The notes: generated by a model from the sequence alone, not told the origin. DNA of 64,000 nt from Acidovorax soli (GCF_900107605.1 NZ_FNQJ01000013.1:1-64000), one strand, 5' to 3'. Positions 55,244 through 64,000 are shown, counted from the stretch's first letter. Program-made: numbers and translations.

Positions 55244-56404
55244 ATGCTTGCCGTTGCCCCGCCCATCCCCACCGAGCGCCAGCACCTGATTGCCCAGGCG
55301 CGCAGCGCCATGCTCAGCCAGGGGCCCTTGCCCGCCACGCTGGCCATCGAGCCCTGGATCGTGCGCTCGTGGCAGCGCTGCCTGGCCAGCGGGCACCGGC
55401 CCGCGCAGGCGCTGGTGTTCAACGTCGTCAGCGCCCGCGCCGTGCAGCGCACCGCCGAGCAGCACGCCACGCTGCTGCAAGCGGCCCGGCCCGTGCTGGA
55501 ACAACTCGCCCGCGCCATTGCAGACGTGCACTATTTCGCCCTGCTGACCGACGCGCGCGGCATGGTGATCGCGGTGCAGGGCGCGTTGGACCGCCATGAC
55601 CCCCGCGCCCGCGCCATCGGCCGCGTGGGCATCGACCTGTCCGAGGCCGCCGTGGGTACCACCGCCATCGGCGCTGCACTGGCCGAGCTGCAGCCGGTGT
55701 GGTTGCACCGGGGCGAACATTTCTTTGACGCCAACAGCGGCTACAGCTGCGCCGGCGCACCCCTGTTCGGGCCCCAGGGCCAGTGCGTGGACATGCTCGA
55801 CCTGACCGGCGTGGATGTGCCCGAGCGGCCCGAGCTGCGCCACCTGGTCGCCTGCTCGGCCCGCGCCATCGAGGACGCCCTGCTGCTGCAACTGCCGCAC
55901 GCGCTGCTGCTGCGCATCAACTGGCCGGGCAGCACGCTGGGTGGCGACGGCGACGGCCTGATGGCGCTGGACGCCGACGGCGCCGTGCTGGGCACCAACA
56001 CCATGGCACGCCAGCTGGTGCCGCAGCCGCTGCGCGAGCCCGGCGCGCCAGTGCATTGCAGCGATCTGCTGGCCCTGCCGTGGCCCCTGCTGTTCGATGC
56101 GGGGCAGCGCCCACCGGCCGTGCCGCTGGACCTGCCCCTGTGGTCGGGCCTGCGCCTGCAGGGCCTGGCCCTGCGATCCCATCCGGCCCGCACGCCATCC
56201 CGCCTGGCGCACACCGTCCCGGCGGTGGCCGGCGCCAGCAGCCCGGCGCCGCTGCGCGCGGCCGAAGCCGCCCTCATCCGCCAGGCTGTGCAGGATGCGC
56301 GCGGCAACGTGGCCGAAGCCGCCCGCGCACTGGGCATCAGCCGCGCCACGGTGTACCGCAAGCTCGGGACAGTCAAAAGACAGGGTTCACGCGAATTTTG
56401 GTAA
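55244..56404 (+). CDS. GAF-Fis regulator lacking the AAA+ domain (AcoR-like)
   Basis: This 386-residue regulator has an N-terminal helical region and a GAF sensor domain (about 75-225, with [18 protein letters not shown] as in AcoR-type activators). A variable middle follows, then a C-terminal Fis-type helix-turn-helix (about 338-375, [34 protein letters not shown]). The central AAA+ sigma-54-activating domain of AcoR/NtrC proteins is absent; about 110 low-complexity residues stand in its place. It cannot contact sigma-54 in the usual way and probably works with sigma-70 or as a repressor. GGAGG precedes the ATG at 55244. Being divergent from coxS, it most likely controls the cox-like cluster. 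Confidence 0.82.
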   Translation: MLAVAPPIPTERQHLIAQARSAMLSQGPLPATLAIEPWIVRSWQRCLASGHRPAQALVFNVVSARAVQRTAEQHATLLQAARPVLEQLARAIADVHYFALLTDARGMVIAVQGALDRHDPRARAIGRVGIDLSEAAVGTTAIGAALAELQPVWLHRGEHFFDANSGYSCAGAPLFGPQGQCVDMLDLTGVDVPERPELRHLVACSARAIEDALLLQLPHALLLRINWPGSTLGGDGDGLMALDADGAVLGTNTMARQLVPQPLREPGAPVHCSDLLALPWPLLFDAGQRPPAVPLDLPLWSGLRLQGLALRSHPARTPSRLAHTVPAVAGASSPAPLRAAEAALIRQAVQDARGNVAEAARALGISRATVYRKLGTVKRQGSREFW

Positions 56405-56458
56405 AAAGCGGCCATAGCGCTTGGACTTGAATCCGCCCATTCCTACAAAGCGTCAAAA

Positions 56459-56475
56459 GCTATATTTTCAATAGC
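56459..56475 (+). repeat. Small AGCTAT-type hairpin repeat
   Basis: GCTAT (56459-56463) and ATAGC (56471-56475) form a perfect hairpin around ATTTTCA, in the 187-base gap between the regulator and the ABC exporter. It resembles the dispersed repeats at 20449 and 51100 and lies just before a T-rich stretch. Confidence 0.45.
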
Positions 56476-56591
56476 GATCTTGTTGCTTTTCTTGTCTCTT
56501 GCGACTGTCCGCAAGGTTCTCGGCCTGCGCACGGCAGGCTGGGCTGCGGCGACAATCCTCAGGGCAAGCCGTGCACCACACCGAACAACCC

Positions 56592-58352
56592 ATGCCCCAC
56601 GAAAATCCATCAGGCTTCAACGCCCGCCTGTGGCGCCGTTTCGTGCAGATTGCACGGCCCTACTGGCAATCCGAGGAGCGCTGGCGCTCGCGCGGTCTGC
56701 TGGCGCTGCTGGTGTTGCTGCTGCTGGGGCAGACCGCCTTCAATGTGTGGTTCAACCACGAAACCGGCGAATTCACGTCCGCGCTGGCGGCGCACGATGC
56801 AGACCGCTTCTGGGCTTCCATCCGGCGCTACACCCTCATCCTGGTAGCGGCCGTGCCGATCTACGCGCTGTATTACTACGTGCGCGACACCCTGGGCCTG
56901 CGCTGGCGACGCTGGCTCACGCAGCATTTTCTGGCGCGCTATTTCGAGCAGCGGGCCTATTACCGGCTGAATGCCATCGTGGGCATCGACAACCCCGACC
57001 AGCGCATCGCGGAAGACATCAACGCGTTCACGCAGCAGTCGCTGTATTTTTCGATGATCGCGCTGGGCGCGGTGATCCAGCTGATTGCGTTTGCCAGTGT
57101 GCTGTGGGCCATCTCGCAGGGGCTGGTCTATTTTCTGATCGGCTACGCCATCTTCAGCACCGTGTTCACCGCCAAGGTCTTTGGCCAGCGCCTGATCGGG
57201 TTGAACTACCGCCAGCTGCAGCGCGAGGCCGATTTCCGCTTCAGCCTGGTGCGGGTGCGCGAGCATGCCGAGCCCATCGCCTTTCACAGTGGCGAGCAGC
57301 GTGAAATGTCCACCCTGCGACGCATTTTTGACGCCCTGTATGCCAACTACCAGCAGGTGCTGCGCTGGCAGTTCAAGCTCAACCTGTTCCAGTACACCCA
57401 CAGCTTCCTGACCATCGTGCTGCCCAGCGTGATCATTGCCAACCAGGTGCTCTCGGGCGACCTGGAGGTCGGGCGGGCCATTCAGGCCGCAGGCGCCTTT
57501 GCGGCCATCCTGAGCGCGCTGACGGTGATCGTCGAGCATTTCGAAAGCCTGAGCCGCTTCTCGGCCGGCGTGGACCGGCTGCATGCGTTTGCCACCACCC
57601 TCGAAGGCCAGGCGCTGCCCCCCGTGCCCCCCGTGCCCCCCGCACCGCAGGGCACCAGCGAGCCCAGCCTCGAACCCGCGGTCCATATCCACACCGTGCC
57701 CGGCTTCGAACTGGGGGTCACGCAGCTGACGGTGCTCACCCCCAACCGCGAACACCTGCTGCTGCGCGACCTCACGCTCCGCGTGCACCCTGGCCGGGGC
57801 CTGCTGATCGTGGGGCCCAGCGGCGCGGGCAAAAGCTCGCTGCTGCGCGTGGTGGCCGGGCTGTGGGCCACCGGGTCTGGCGAAGTGGTGCGCCCCGCCG
57901 ACCCCGACATGCTTTTTCTGCCCCAGAACCCCTACCTGCCCCTGGGCGACCTGCGCTGCCAGCTGCTCTACCCCCAGACGGAACGTGAAATTACGGACGC
58001 GGAGCTGCAGCAATGGCTGGAGCGGGTGAACCTGCCCACACTGGCCGAGCGCTTCGGCGGGCTGGGCGCCCACCTCGATTGGGCCAAGGTGCTGTCGGTC
58101 GGCGAGCAACAGCGCCTGGCCTTTGCCCGTGCGCTGCTGGCCAAGCCCCGCTACCTGCTGCTGGACGAAGCCACCAGTGCGCTCGATGCCGCCAACGAGG
58201 CGCTGCTGTACGGACAGCTGGCGGGCCTGTCGATCACGCCAGTGAGTGTGAGCCACCACCGGAGCGTGCTGGAATACCACCACCAGGTACTGGAACTGGC
58301 GGGCGACGGCCGCTGGGCGTTGCATGCCGCGGGCCACTACCACTGGACATGA
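56592..58352 (+). CDS. ABC transporter, SbmA/YddA-like permease-ATPase fusion
   Basis: This 586-residue protein has an N-terminal six-helix membrane domain of the SbmA/BacA type (about 30-330; ARPYWQSEERWRSRGLLALLVLL, then LTQHFLARYFEQRAYYRL). The C-terminal ATPase has Walker A GPSGAGKSS, signature LSVGEQQRLAFAR and Walker B YLLLDEATSALD. The family (YddA and relatives) is linked to peptide, vitamin B12 or long-chain acyl compound transport; the cargo here is unknown. The start at 56592 is preferred because the preceding in-frame stretch overlaps a repeat and lacks protein character. A UbiB gene follows 85 bases later. Confidence 0.88.
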   Translation: MPHENPSGFNARLWRRFVQIARPYWQSEERWRSRGLLALLVLLLLGQTAFNVWFNHETGEFTSALAAHDADRFWASIRRYTLILVAAVPIYALYYYVRDTLGLRWRRWLTQHFLARYFEQRAYYRLNAIVGIDNPDQRIAEDINAFTQQSLYFSMIALGAVIQLIAFASVLWAISQGLVYFLIGYAIFSTVFTAKVFGQRLIGLNYRQLQREADFRFSLVRVREHAEPIAFHSGEQREMSTLRRIFDALYANYQQVLRWQFKLNLFQYTHSFLTIVLPSVIIANQVLSGDLEVGRAIQAAGAFAAILSALTVIVEHFESLSRFSAGVDRLHAFATTLEGQALPPVPPVPPAPQGTSEPSLEPAVHIHTVPGFELGVTQLTVLTPNREHLLLRDLTLRVHPGRGLLIVGPSGAGKSSLLRVVAGLWATGSGEVVRPADPDMLFLPQNPYLPLGDLRCQLLYPQTEREITDAELQQWLERVNLPTLAERFGGLGAHLDWAKVLSVGEQQRLAFARALLAKPRYLLLDEATSALDAANEALLYGQLAGLSITPVSVSHHRSVLEYHHQVLELAGDGRWALHAAGHYHWT

Positions 58353-58437
58353 ATACCCGGCGGCGGGCCCGCACAACCGCCAGGCGACGGCATGGCCCTG
58401 CAGGGGGCCATTGAAAGCACCGGACTATCATCGCCCC

Positions 58438-60135
58438 ATGCTGATCGAGACCCTGGACACCGCGCGCGACCTGGGGCGCCTGAAAGAGATTCTGGGCGTG
58501 ATGGTGCGCCACGGATTTGGCGACACCGTGCGCCGCCTCGGCCTGGCCGACAAGCTGGAGCGCGCCGGCCAGGCACTCCACTGGAACCTGGCGGGCGACC
58601 TGGCCCGCGTCGAGCCGCCCGTGCAGGTACGGCTGGCACTGGAAGAGCTGGGCCCCACCTTCGTCAAGTTCGGGCAGCTTTTGGCGGGCCGGGCCGATCT
58701 GTTCGGCCCCGACTGGATTGCCGAGTTCGAGAAGCTCCACAGCCATGTCCCGGCCGTTCCCCTGGAGGCGCTGCGCCCCCAGTTGCGCCAGGACCTGGGG
58801 GATGAGCCCGAGGCAGTTTTTGCGCGCTTTGACACCGAGCCGCTGGCCGCGGCCTCGATCGCACAGGTGCACCGCGCACAGCTGCCCGACGGTAGCGAGG
58901 TGGTGGTCAAGATACGCCGGCCTGGCATCAGCGAGGTGATCGAGGCCGACCTGCGCCTGCTGGAGCGGCTGGCCGCGCTGGCCGAAGCCGAACTGGCCGC
59001 CCTCAAGCCCTACCGCCCGCAGCAGCTGGTGCGCGAGTTCGCACGCTCACTGCGGCGCGAACTCAACCTGGCGGGCGAATGCCGCAGCGCCGAGCGCATT
59101 GCCGGCAACCTCACCAGTCTGCCCCACATCGTGGTGCCGCGCGTTTACTGGGAGCACACCAGTGAGCGCATCAACGTGCAGGAATTCATCGAGGGCGTGT
59201 CCGGCGGGCAGCTGGATGTGCTGACACCCGAAGCCGGCTTTGACCGCGCCTTACTGGCCCGGCGCGGCGCCCAGGCCGTGCTGAAAATGATTGTGCAGGA
59301 CGGCATCTTCCACGCCGATCCGCACCCCGGCAATGTGTTCTACCTGGAAGGCAACCGCATCGCTTTCATCGACTTCGGCATGGTGGGACGCCTGTCGCAG
59401 CGGCGACGCGACGAGCTGCTGCAGATGCTGCTGGGCCTGGTAGAGCGCCAGCCACAGGCGGTGGCCGAGGTGCTGCTGGACTGGGCGGGCGATGCCCACG
59501 GCGTGGACCTGGGGCAACTGGAGGTGGAGGTGGAGGCCTTTGTCGACCAGTACCACGGCGTGCCCCTGGCCCAACTGCAGCTGGGCCAGATGCTGGCCGA
59601 TGTGACCTCCATCCTGCGCGAGCACCACCTGGGCCTGCCACCCGACCTGGCCCTGCTCATCAAGGCCTTCATTTCGCTGGAAGGCATGGGCCGCAACCTG
59701 GACCCGGACTTTCACATGGCGACCGAGGCCCTGCCGCTGCTGCACCAGGTGGTGCGCACACGGTATGAACCGCGCGCACTGGCCGGCCGTGCCTGGCAGG
59801 CCTTGCGCCGGGCGCTGGCCACCGCCGAGCAATTGCCCGACGACCTGGCGCGCCTGCTGCGCAACGCGCGCCGGGGCCGCCTGCAGGTGGGTATCGAGCT
59901 GGCCCATCTCAAGCGGGTGGGCGACCAGATCGACCGCTCTGCCAACCGGCTGTCGATGGCGCTCATCATCTCGGCCCTCATCATCGGCTCATCCATCGTG
60001 ATGACCGTGCAGGGCGGGCCCACGCTGTTCGGGCTACCGGCCTTTGGCTTCCTGGGCTTCTTTGGTGCCGTGGTCTGCGGGCTGTGGCTGGTGCGCGCCA
60101 TCTGGCGCAGCAGCCACCATAGAGACGAGGATTGA
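58438..60135 (+). CDS. ubiB: UbiB/AarF-family atypical kinase-like protein
   Basis: This 565-residue ABC1/UbiB-fold protein supports ubiquinone synthesis and is bound to the membrane. The family motifs are clear: FVKFGQLLAGRADLFG (KxGQ), AAASIAQVHRAQL, the catalytic-like FHADPHPGNVFYLEG and IDFGMVG. Two C-terminal membrane helices (about 505-555) match UbiB. A position outside the ubiE-ubiJ-ubiB cluster is unusual for UbiB proper, so it may be a second paralogue. It follows the ABC exporter in the same direction with an 85-base gap. Confidence 0.85.
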   Translation: MLIETLDTARDLGRLKEILGVMVRHGFGDTVRRLGLADKLERAGQALHWNLAGDLARVEPPVQVRLALEELGPTFVKFGQLLAGRADLFGPDWIAEFEKLHSHVPAVPLEALRPQLRQDLGDEPEAVFARFDTEPLAAASIAQVHRAQLPDGSEVVVKIRRPGISEVIEADLRLLERLAALAEAELAALKPYRPQQLVREFARSLRRELNLAGECRSAERIAGNLTSLPHIVVPRVYWEHTSERINVQEFIEGVSGGQLDVLTPEAGFDRALLARRGAQAVLKMIVQDGIFHADPHPGNVFYLEGNRIAFIDFGMVGRLSQRRRDELLQMLLGLVERQPQAVAEVLLDWAGDAHGVDLGQLEVEVEAFVDQYHGVPLAQLQLGQMLADVTSILREHHLGLPPDLALLIKAFISLEGMGRNLDPDFHMATEALPLLHQVVRTRYEPRALAGRAWQALRRALATAEQLPDDLARLLRNARRGRLQVGIELAHLKRVGDQIDRSANRLSMALIISALIIGSSIVMTVQGGPTLFGLPAFGFLGFFGAVVCGLWLVRAIWRSSHHRDED

Positions 60136-60235
60136 GGAGGATCTGCAAGATCACCCTTAAGGCAGCAGCCCCGCAAAGCGCTACGGCTGCTTACCCAAAA
60201 CAAGGCCCCACCGCCACAAAGTCGGCATGGCCCAT

Positions 60236-60264
60236 GCCAGTGCCACCGAGGAACCGGCTGCGCC
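60236..60264. repeat. Dispersed GC-rich intergenic repeat, copy B
   Basis: This is the second copy of the 29-base repeat found at 48201-48229 (two mismatches). It lies in the 179-base gap between the convergent ubiB and tupA genes. It continues rightwards with GTCCCC-at-AGGGGA-like inverted sequence that could act as a hairpin. Confidence 0.65.
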
Positions 60265-60314
60265 GTGCCATTGGTGGCGTCCCCATAGGGGATGCCTCGA
60301 CGCGGCCCAGGGGG

Positions 60315-61142
60315 TCACTTCGCTGCGTTCGGGAAGAACAACTGCTCACCACCGATCTTGTAGTTGGCGATCGCCGTCTGGCCCACGGGTGAAACCACCC
60401 AGTCCACGAATTTCTGCGCAGCCTGCACCTTCACATGCGGGTGCTTGGCGGGATTCACCACCATCACGCCGTACTGGTTGAACAGGCGCTGGTCACCCTC
60501 CACCAGCACGGCCAGGTCGGCGCGGTTCTTGAAGTTGAGCCAGGTGCCCCGGTCGGCCAGCACATAGGCGCCGCTGGAGGCGGCAATGTTGAGCGCCGGG
60601 CCCATGCCGCAGCCGCACTCCTTGTAGCCGCTGCCCTTGGCGGCATCGGCGCCCGCCAGCTTCCAGTAGCGCAGTTCGGCGGCGTGGGTGCCGCTCTTGT
60701 CGCCACGCGAGACAAATTCGCCATTGCCAGCGGCCAGCTTTTTCAGCGCTTCCACGATGTCCTTGCCCTTGATACCGGCGGGATCGTTCCTGGGGCCGAC
60801 CAGGATGAAGTCGTTGTACATCACGGGGTAGCGCTTCACGCCCCAGCCATCGGCCACAAACTTTTCCTCGGCCACCTGGTCGTGCACGAACAGCACATCG
60901 GCGTCACCGCGGCGCGCCGTGTCCAGCGCCTGGCCCGTACCCAGGGCCACCACCTTCACGTCCAGGCCACTGGCCTTCTTGAACTCGGGCAGCAGATAAC
61001 CGAACAGGCCCGACTGCTCGGTGGAGGTGGTGGACGCCATGGTGATGGACTGCGCGCTGGCGACTCCACAAACGGCCAAAACAATGGCTGAAAGCGCTTT
61101 ACAAGTCAGCGTCAGAAGCCCAAAAGACTGCATGTTCTTCAT
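60315..61142 (-). CDS. tupA: Tungstate ABC transporter substrate-binding protein
   Basis: This 275-residue periplasmic protein has a signal peptide (about 1-30, ending GVASAQ) and then TMASTTSTEQSGLFGYLLPEF, the TupA anion-binding signature. GTGQALDTARRGDADVLFVHD, SRGDKSGTHAAELRYWK and the C-terminal FVDWVVSPVGQ follow. It captures tungstate (or molybdate) for the TupB-TupC importer. The ATG at 61142 follows AAGGAG at seven bases and overlaps the stop of tupC (ATGA). The nearby molybdenum hydroxylase would use the oxyanion-based cofactor; a real link is inference. Confidence 0.93.
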   Translation of the reverse strand: MKNMQSFGLLTLTCKALSAIVLAVCGVASAQSITMASTTSTEQSGLFGYLLPEFKKASGLDVKVVALGTGQALDTARRGDADVLFVHDQVAEEKFVADGWGVKRYPVMYNDFILVGPRNDPAGIKGKDIVEALKKLAAGNGEFVSRGDKSGTHAAELRYWKLAGADAAKGSGYKECGCGMGPALNIAASSGAYVLADRGTWLNFKNRADLAVLVEGDQRLFNQYGVMVVNPAKHPHVKVQAAQKFVDWVVSPVGQTAIANYKIGGEQLFFPNAAK

Positions 61143-61936
61143 ACCATTTCTCCTTTGACAAACAACCGGGCGGCGTCGGGCAGGGGGCCGTTGAAAAAGT
61201 CGTGCACGGGCAAATCGGCCAGCACAGCGCCGTGTTCGAGATAAATCACCCGGCTGGCCAGCCGCTTGACCTGGCCCAGGTTGTGGCTGCTGAAGACCAT
61301 GGTCACGGGGTGGGCCGGGCCCGCCTGGCCGTGGCTGGCGGCCAGGTCGGCCATCAGCAGCTCGACCTCGCGCTTGGCGTGCGGGTCGAGGCTGGCGGTG
61401 GGCTCGTCGAGCAGCAGCACATCGGGTCGCAGCGCCCAGGCCCGCGCCAGCGCCACCCGCTGCTGCTGCCCGCCCGAGAGGGTGCGCGCGCCTTGCGCCG
61501 CAATGCCCTCCAGCCCCACGCGCTGCAATGCCAGCAACGCCTGCGCGCGCGCGTCACGCCAGCGCACACCCTGCAGCCACAGGCCCAGCGCCACGTTGTG
61601 CTGGGCGCTGGTGCGCAGCATGTGCGGGCGCTGGAACAGCATGGCCTGGCGGCGGCCATCGCTCCGCAGCAACTGGCCGCTGCTGGGTTTGGCCAGGCCG
61701 TGCAGCACGCGCAGCAGCGTGCTCTTGCCACAGCCATTGGCACCGATCAACGCCACGCGCTCGCCCGGGGCCACCGACAGATTCACACCCAGGAGCGCCT
61801 GCACGCGGCCATAGCGCACACCCACGCCGTGCAGGGAAAAAACAGGGGGATGATCGGGCGGACTCAACGACGCCCGCGCCACCTTCACACCATCGGGCCA
61901 GGACGCAGCCGCGCCCGCGGCGGGCACTGCGCTCAT
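61139..61936 (-). CDS. tupC: Tungstate ABC transporter ATP-binding protein
   Basis: This 265-residue ATPase has Walker A GANGCGKST, the Q-loop near MLFQRPHML, signature LSGGQQQRVALARA and Walker B VLLLDEPTASLD. About 30 residues precede the core ATPase fold. Its start at 61936 overlaps the stop of the permease gene (four bases), and its stop overlaps the start of tupA. The three genes are thus tightly coupled, in the order permease, ATPase, binding protein. Confidence 0.92.
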   Translation of the reverse strand: MSAVPAAGAAASWPDGVKVARASLSPPDHPPVFSLHGVGVRYGRVQALLGVNLSVAPGERVALIGANGCGKSTLLRVLHGLAKPSSGQLLRSDGRRQAMLFQRPHMLRTSAQHNVALGLWLQGVRWRDARAQALLALQRVGLEGIAAQGARTLSGGQQQRVALARAWALRPDVLLLDEPTASLDPHAKREVELLMADLAASHGQAGPAHPVTMVFSSHNLGQVKRLASRVIYLEHGAVLADLPVHDFFNGPLPDAARLFVKGEMV

Positions 61937-62670
61937 GCCAGCACCCCCGGCATGGTGCCCTGCGAGGTGCCGTCCACGCCTTCCCGCCAGCGCCGCAGCA
62001 CGGCAATCAGCACATTGAGTGCCAGCACCACGGCCAGCAGCACCAGGCCCAGCGCCAGGGCCAGTGGCAGATCGCCCTTGCTGGTTTCCAGGGCGATGGC
62101 GGTGGTCATGACGCGCGTAAAACCGTCGATGTTGCCGCCCACGATCATCACGGCGCCCACCTCGGAAATGGCGCGCCCGAACGATGCGATCAGCACCGTC
62201 AGGAGGGCATAGCGCTCGTCCCAGGCCAGCAACAGGCTGCGCATCACGGGGCCCGCTCCCAGCGATTGCAACTGCTCGCCATGGCTGCGCTCGGCATCGG
62301 CCACCGACTGGCAGGTCAGGGCAGTGACGACCGGCAGCACCAGCAGGGTCTGGGCAATGACCATGGCCTTGAAGGTGAAGAGCCATCCCATGGCGCCCAA
62401 CGGGCCGCTGCGCGACAGCAGCAGATAGACCACGAGTCCGACGACCACCGAAGGCACTGCCAGCAGGGTGTTGAGCCAGGCCAGCACGCCCCCCCGGCCC
62501 GCGAACCGCGCCACGCCCAGCCACGCGCCCAGCACCAGGCCACCGCCGCAGGCCAGCAGGCAGGCCGTGCCGCTGACAGCAAGGGAGCGACCCACGATGG
62601 TCCACAAAGCAGGGTCGGCCGAAACCGTGAGATGCAGCGCCGTGAGGACGCTTTCAGAGAGAGTGGACAT
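61933..62670 (-). CDS. tupB: Tungstate ABC transporter permease
   Basis: This 245-residue permease has five or six membrane helices. The cytoplasmic coupling loop, with the EAA-type sequence LGAGPVMRSLLLAWDERYALLTVLIASFGRAISEVGAVMIVGGN, is typical of TupB/ModB-like importers. The start at 62670 (MSTLSESVLTALHLT) is chosen; an upstream in-frame start would run into the regulator's promoter. It heads the operon, divergent from the ModE-like regulator, with only 50 bases between the two starts. Confidence 0.92.
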   Translation of the reverse strand: MSTLSESVLTALHLTVSADPALWTIVGRSLAVSGTACLLACGGGLVLGAWLGVARFAGRGGVLAWLNTLLAVPSVVVGLVVYLLLSRSGPLGAMGWLFTFKAMVIAQTLLVLPVVTALTCQSVADAERSHGEQLQSLGAGPVMRSLLLAWDERYALLTVLIASFGRAISEVGAVMIVGGNIDGFTRVMTTAIALETSKGDLPLALALGLVLLAVVLALNVLIAVLRRWREGVDGTSQGTMPGVLA

Positions 62671-62684
62671 GGATTCGACTATCG

Positions 62685-62727
62685 TATGCACCGAATCAAT
62701 CTCCAGCGATATGAACACCTGTGCATA
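62685..62727. promoter_or_regulatory. 7-bp inverted repeat in tup-regulator intergenic region
   Basis: TATGCAC (62685-62691) and GTGCATA (62721-62727) are exact complements, 29 bases apart, between the divergent tupB and the ModE-like regulator. The right half covers the regulator's GTG start. A site here would let the regulator repress both directions, as ModE-type proteins do. The motif is short and the claim weak. Confidence 0.35.
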
Positions 62728-63848
62728 GGGTCCAACTCCACTACACGCTCAGCCGCGATGCCGGCGACGCCCTGATCCGCAACCCCTTGCCCGAGATGCT
62801 GCAGGCCGTGGCGCAGCAAGGCTCGATTTCGGCCGCCGCGCGCGCGCTGGGGCTGTCCTATCGCCATGTGTGGGGGGCCCTCAAGCGCTGGGAAGACCAG
62901 CTCGGTGGGGAACTCGTCACCTGGGGCAAGGGCCAGTCGGCCCAGTTGAGCGAGTTCGGCACCAAGCTGCTGTGGGCCGAGCGCCAGGCCCAGGCCCGCC
63001 TGGCGCCGCAGATCGCCGCCCTGCATGCCGACCTGGAGCGCGCCTTTGCCGTGGCCTTTGACGCCGATGCCCATGTGCTCACCCTGTACGCCAGCCACGA
63101 CGATGCCCTGGTGGCGCTGCGTGCCCATGCGGCCACGCAGGCCGATGCCGGAGCGCTGCACCTCGATATCCGCTTCACCGGCAGTGTGGATGCAATCCGC
63201 GCACTCAACGAGGGGCGCTGCACGCTGGCCGGCTTTCACACGGTGGATCAGCCCGCCGCCGACTCTGTGGCAGCGCGCTCCTACAAGCCCCTGCTGCAGC
63301 CCGGGCTGCACAAGATCATCGGCTTTGCCCAGCGCACGCAAGGCCTCATCGTGGCCCCGGGCAATCCGCTCGGCCTCCACAGCCTGGCGGACGTGGTGCG
63401 CACCGGCGCCCGCTTCATCAACCGGCCACTCGGCAGCGGCACGCGCGTGCTGCTCGATGACCTGCTGGCCCAGGCGGGTGTGGACGCCCAGGCCATCCCG
63501 GGCTACATGCGCAACGAACCGTCGCACACCGCCATTGCCCAGGCGGTGGCGGCCGGTGCGGCCGATGTGGGCATGGGCATCGAGGTGGCTGCGCGCACCC
63601 GGGGGCTGGATTTCGTGCCGCTGGTGCAGGAGCGCTACCACCTGGCCTGCCTGAAGGCCAGCCTGGACCAACCCGCCACGCAGGCCTTGCGCCGCTTGCT
63701 GCAAACACCCGAGTGGCAGGCACACATGAAGGCACTGCCGGGCTACACCCCTCTGCACTGTGGCGAAGTGCTGGCCATGAGCACGGTGCTTCCATGGTGG
63801 CAATTTGCAAGCAAGAAACGCGCTCCGCTGCCCCGGAAGCAGCCCTGA
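62721..63848 (+). CDS. ModE-like regulator with periplasmic-binding-fold domain
   Basis: This 375-residue regulator has an N-terminal ModE-type winged helix (about 18-90, LPEMLQAVAQQGSISAAARALGLSYRHVWGALKRWE). The C-terminal region has the fold of a type II periplasmic binding protein (about 115-350), the PF12727-like domain seen in molybdate/tungstate or cofactor-sensing regulators. The start is a GTG at 62721; an ATG a little upstream ends quickly in a stop. It is divergent from tupBCA, so it very probably senses tungstate, molybdate or a pterin and controls that operon. DNA-contact and ligand residues cannot be assigned safely. Confidence 0.85.
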   Translation: MHRVQLHYTLSRDAGDALIRNPLPEMLQAVAQQGSISAAARALGLSYRHVWGALKRWEDQLGGELVTWGKGQSAQLSEFGTKLLWAERQAQARLAPQIAALHADLERAFAVAFDADAHVLTLYASHDDALVALRAHAATQADAGALHLDIRFTGSVDAIRALNEGRCTLAGFHTVDQPAADSVAARSYKPLLQPGLHKIIGFAQRTQGLIVAPGNPLGLHSLADVVRTGARFINRPLGSGTRVLLDDLLAQAGVDAQAIPGYMRNEPSHTAIAQAVAAGAADVGMGIEVAARTRGLDFVPLVQERYHLACLKASLDQPATQALRRLLQTPEWQAHMKALPGYTPLHCGEVLAMSTVLPWWQFASKKRAPLPRKQP

Positions 63849-64000
63849 TTGCTATATATATAAGAGCACAAAAGCCAAGTCGGTGCAAAGGGATTACACC
63901 GTCACACTCCCGTCAGGCTCCCACTATAGTGCTACGTAAAATCGCGCCTTTGTAAAAATGTGTCCCGCCATCCCGCCTACCCGCGGGGCGGAAGGGATGT
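63849..64000. other. AT-richer non-coding tail of the window
   Basis: These 152 bases begin with GCTATATATATAAG, close to the AGCTAT repeats seen elsewhere, and contain CGGTG...CACCG (about 63880-63900), a possible hairpin. No gene is visible. It is probably the upstream region of a gene beyond the window. Confidence 0.4.

Noticed and set aside
1..64000. CRISPR arrays, tRNA, rRNA, prophage structural genes, type IV secretion genes
   Set aside because: I looked for regularly spaced repeats, tRNA-like cloverleaf ends and characteristic proteins and saw none.

Overview
The window is high-GC bacterial DNA, most like a betaproteobacterium of the family Comamonadaceae (Acidovorax or a close relative). 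Pointers are the gene set (Bug/TctC-type binding proteins, an Anbu/COG3484 peptidase beside mutS, a form II cox-like molybdenum hydroxylase cluster, MipA/OmpV, a NodT-type efflux protein) and short intergenic repeats of the AGCTAT...AGCGC kind. Genus is inference. I saw no rRNA, tRNA or CRISPR array.

Positions 1 to about 12,000 are a mobile element of visibly lower GC. The forward block carries a tyrosine recombinase (1186-2325), a ribbon-helix-helix protein, a MobF relaxase-helicase of 961 residues and an overlapping accessory protein. The reverse block starts from a second, longer tyrosine recombinase next to mutS (start 11901). It continues through four proteins built on one excisionase/AlpA-like helix-turn-helix plan and ends in an unrecognised 374-residue protein. 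A fifth helix-turn-helix gene lies at 207-572. No type IV secretion genes are visible, so the element is mobilizable at most from what is shown. Its most unusual property is an excess of the hexamer GATATC: about 25 copies before 8,720, 23 of them between 4,512 and 8,712. I found only two in the remaining 52 kb.

Positions 12,068-21,866 are chromosomal housekeeping genes: mutS, Anbu peptidase, an alpha/beta hydrolase, a membrane diguanylate cyclase, MipA/OmpV, uppP, and a Na+/H+-antiporter-like gene preceded by a structured leader that may be a riboswitch. Positions 21,923-32,349 form a sugar-acid island: glucarate dehydratase, a FadR-type regulator, KdgD, three Bug binding proteins, 2-oxoglutarate semialdehyde dehydrogenase, a 2-hydroxyacid dehydrogenase and galactarate dehydratase. 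Together they take D-glucarate and galactarate to 2-oxoglutarate.

Positions 32,458-45,507 hold an EamA exporter, an mdtABC-type RND pump with its outer-membrane channel, a LysE-family exporter, a lone ABC ATPase and a hypothetical gene. The two RND genes are separated by one very large imperfect palindrome of about 760 bp. Positions 45,658-46,980 hold a Tat-exported metallo-beta-lactamase-fold protein and a small basic protein with a clear terminator. Positions 47,033-56,404 are a cox-like molybdenum hydroxylase cluster (S, L, M, D, E, G, XdhC) with a divergent GAF-Fis regulator. The right end holds an SbmA/YddA-type ABC exporter, a UbiB-family kinase-like protein and a tungstate transporter operon (tupBCA) with a divergent ModE-like regulator.
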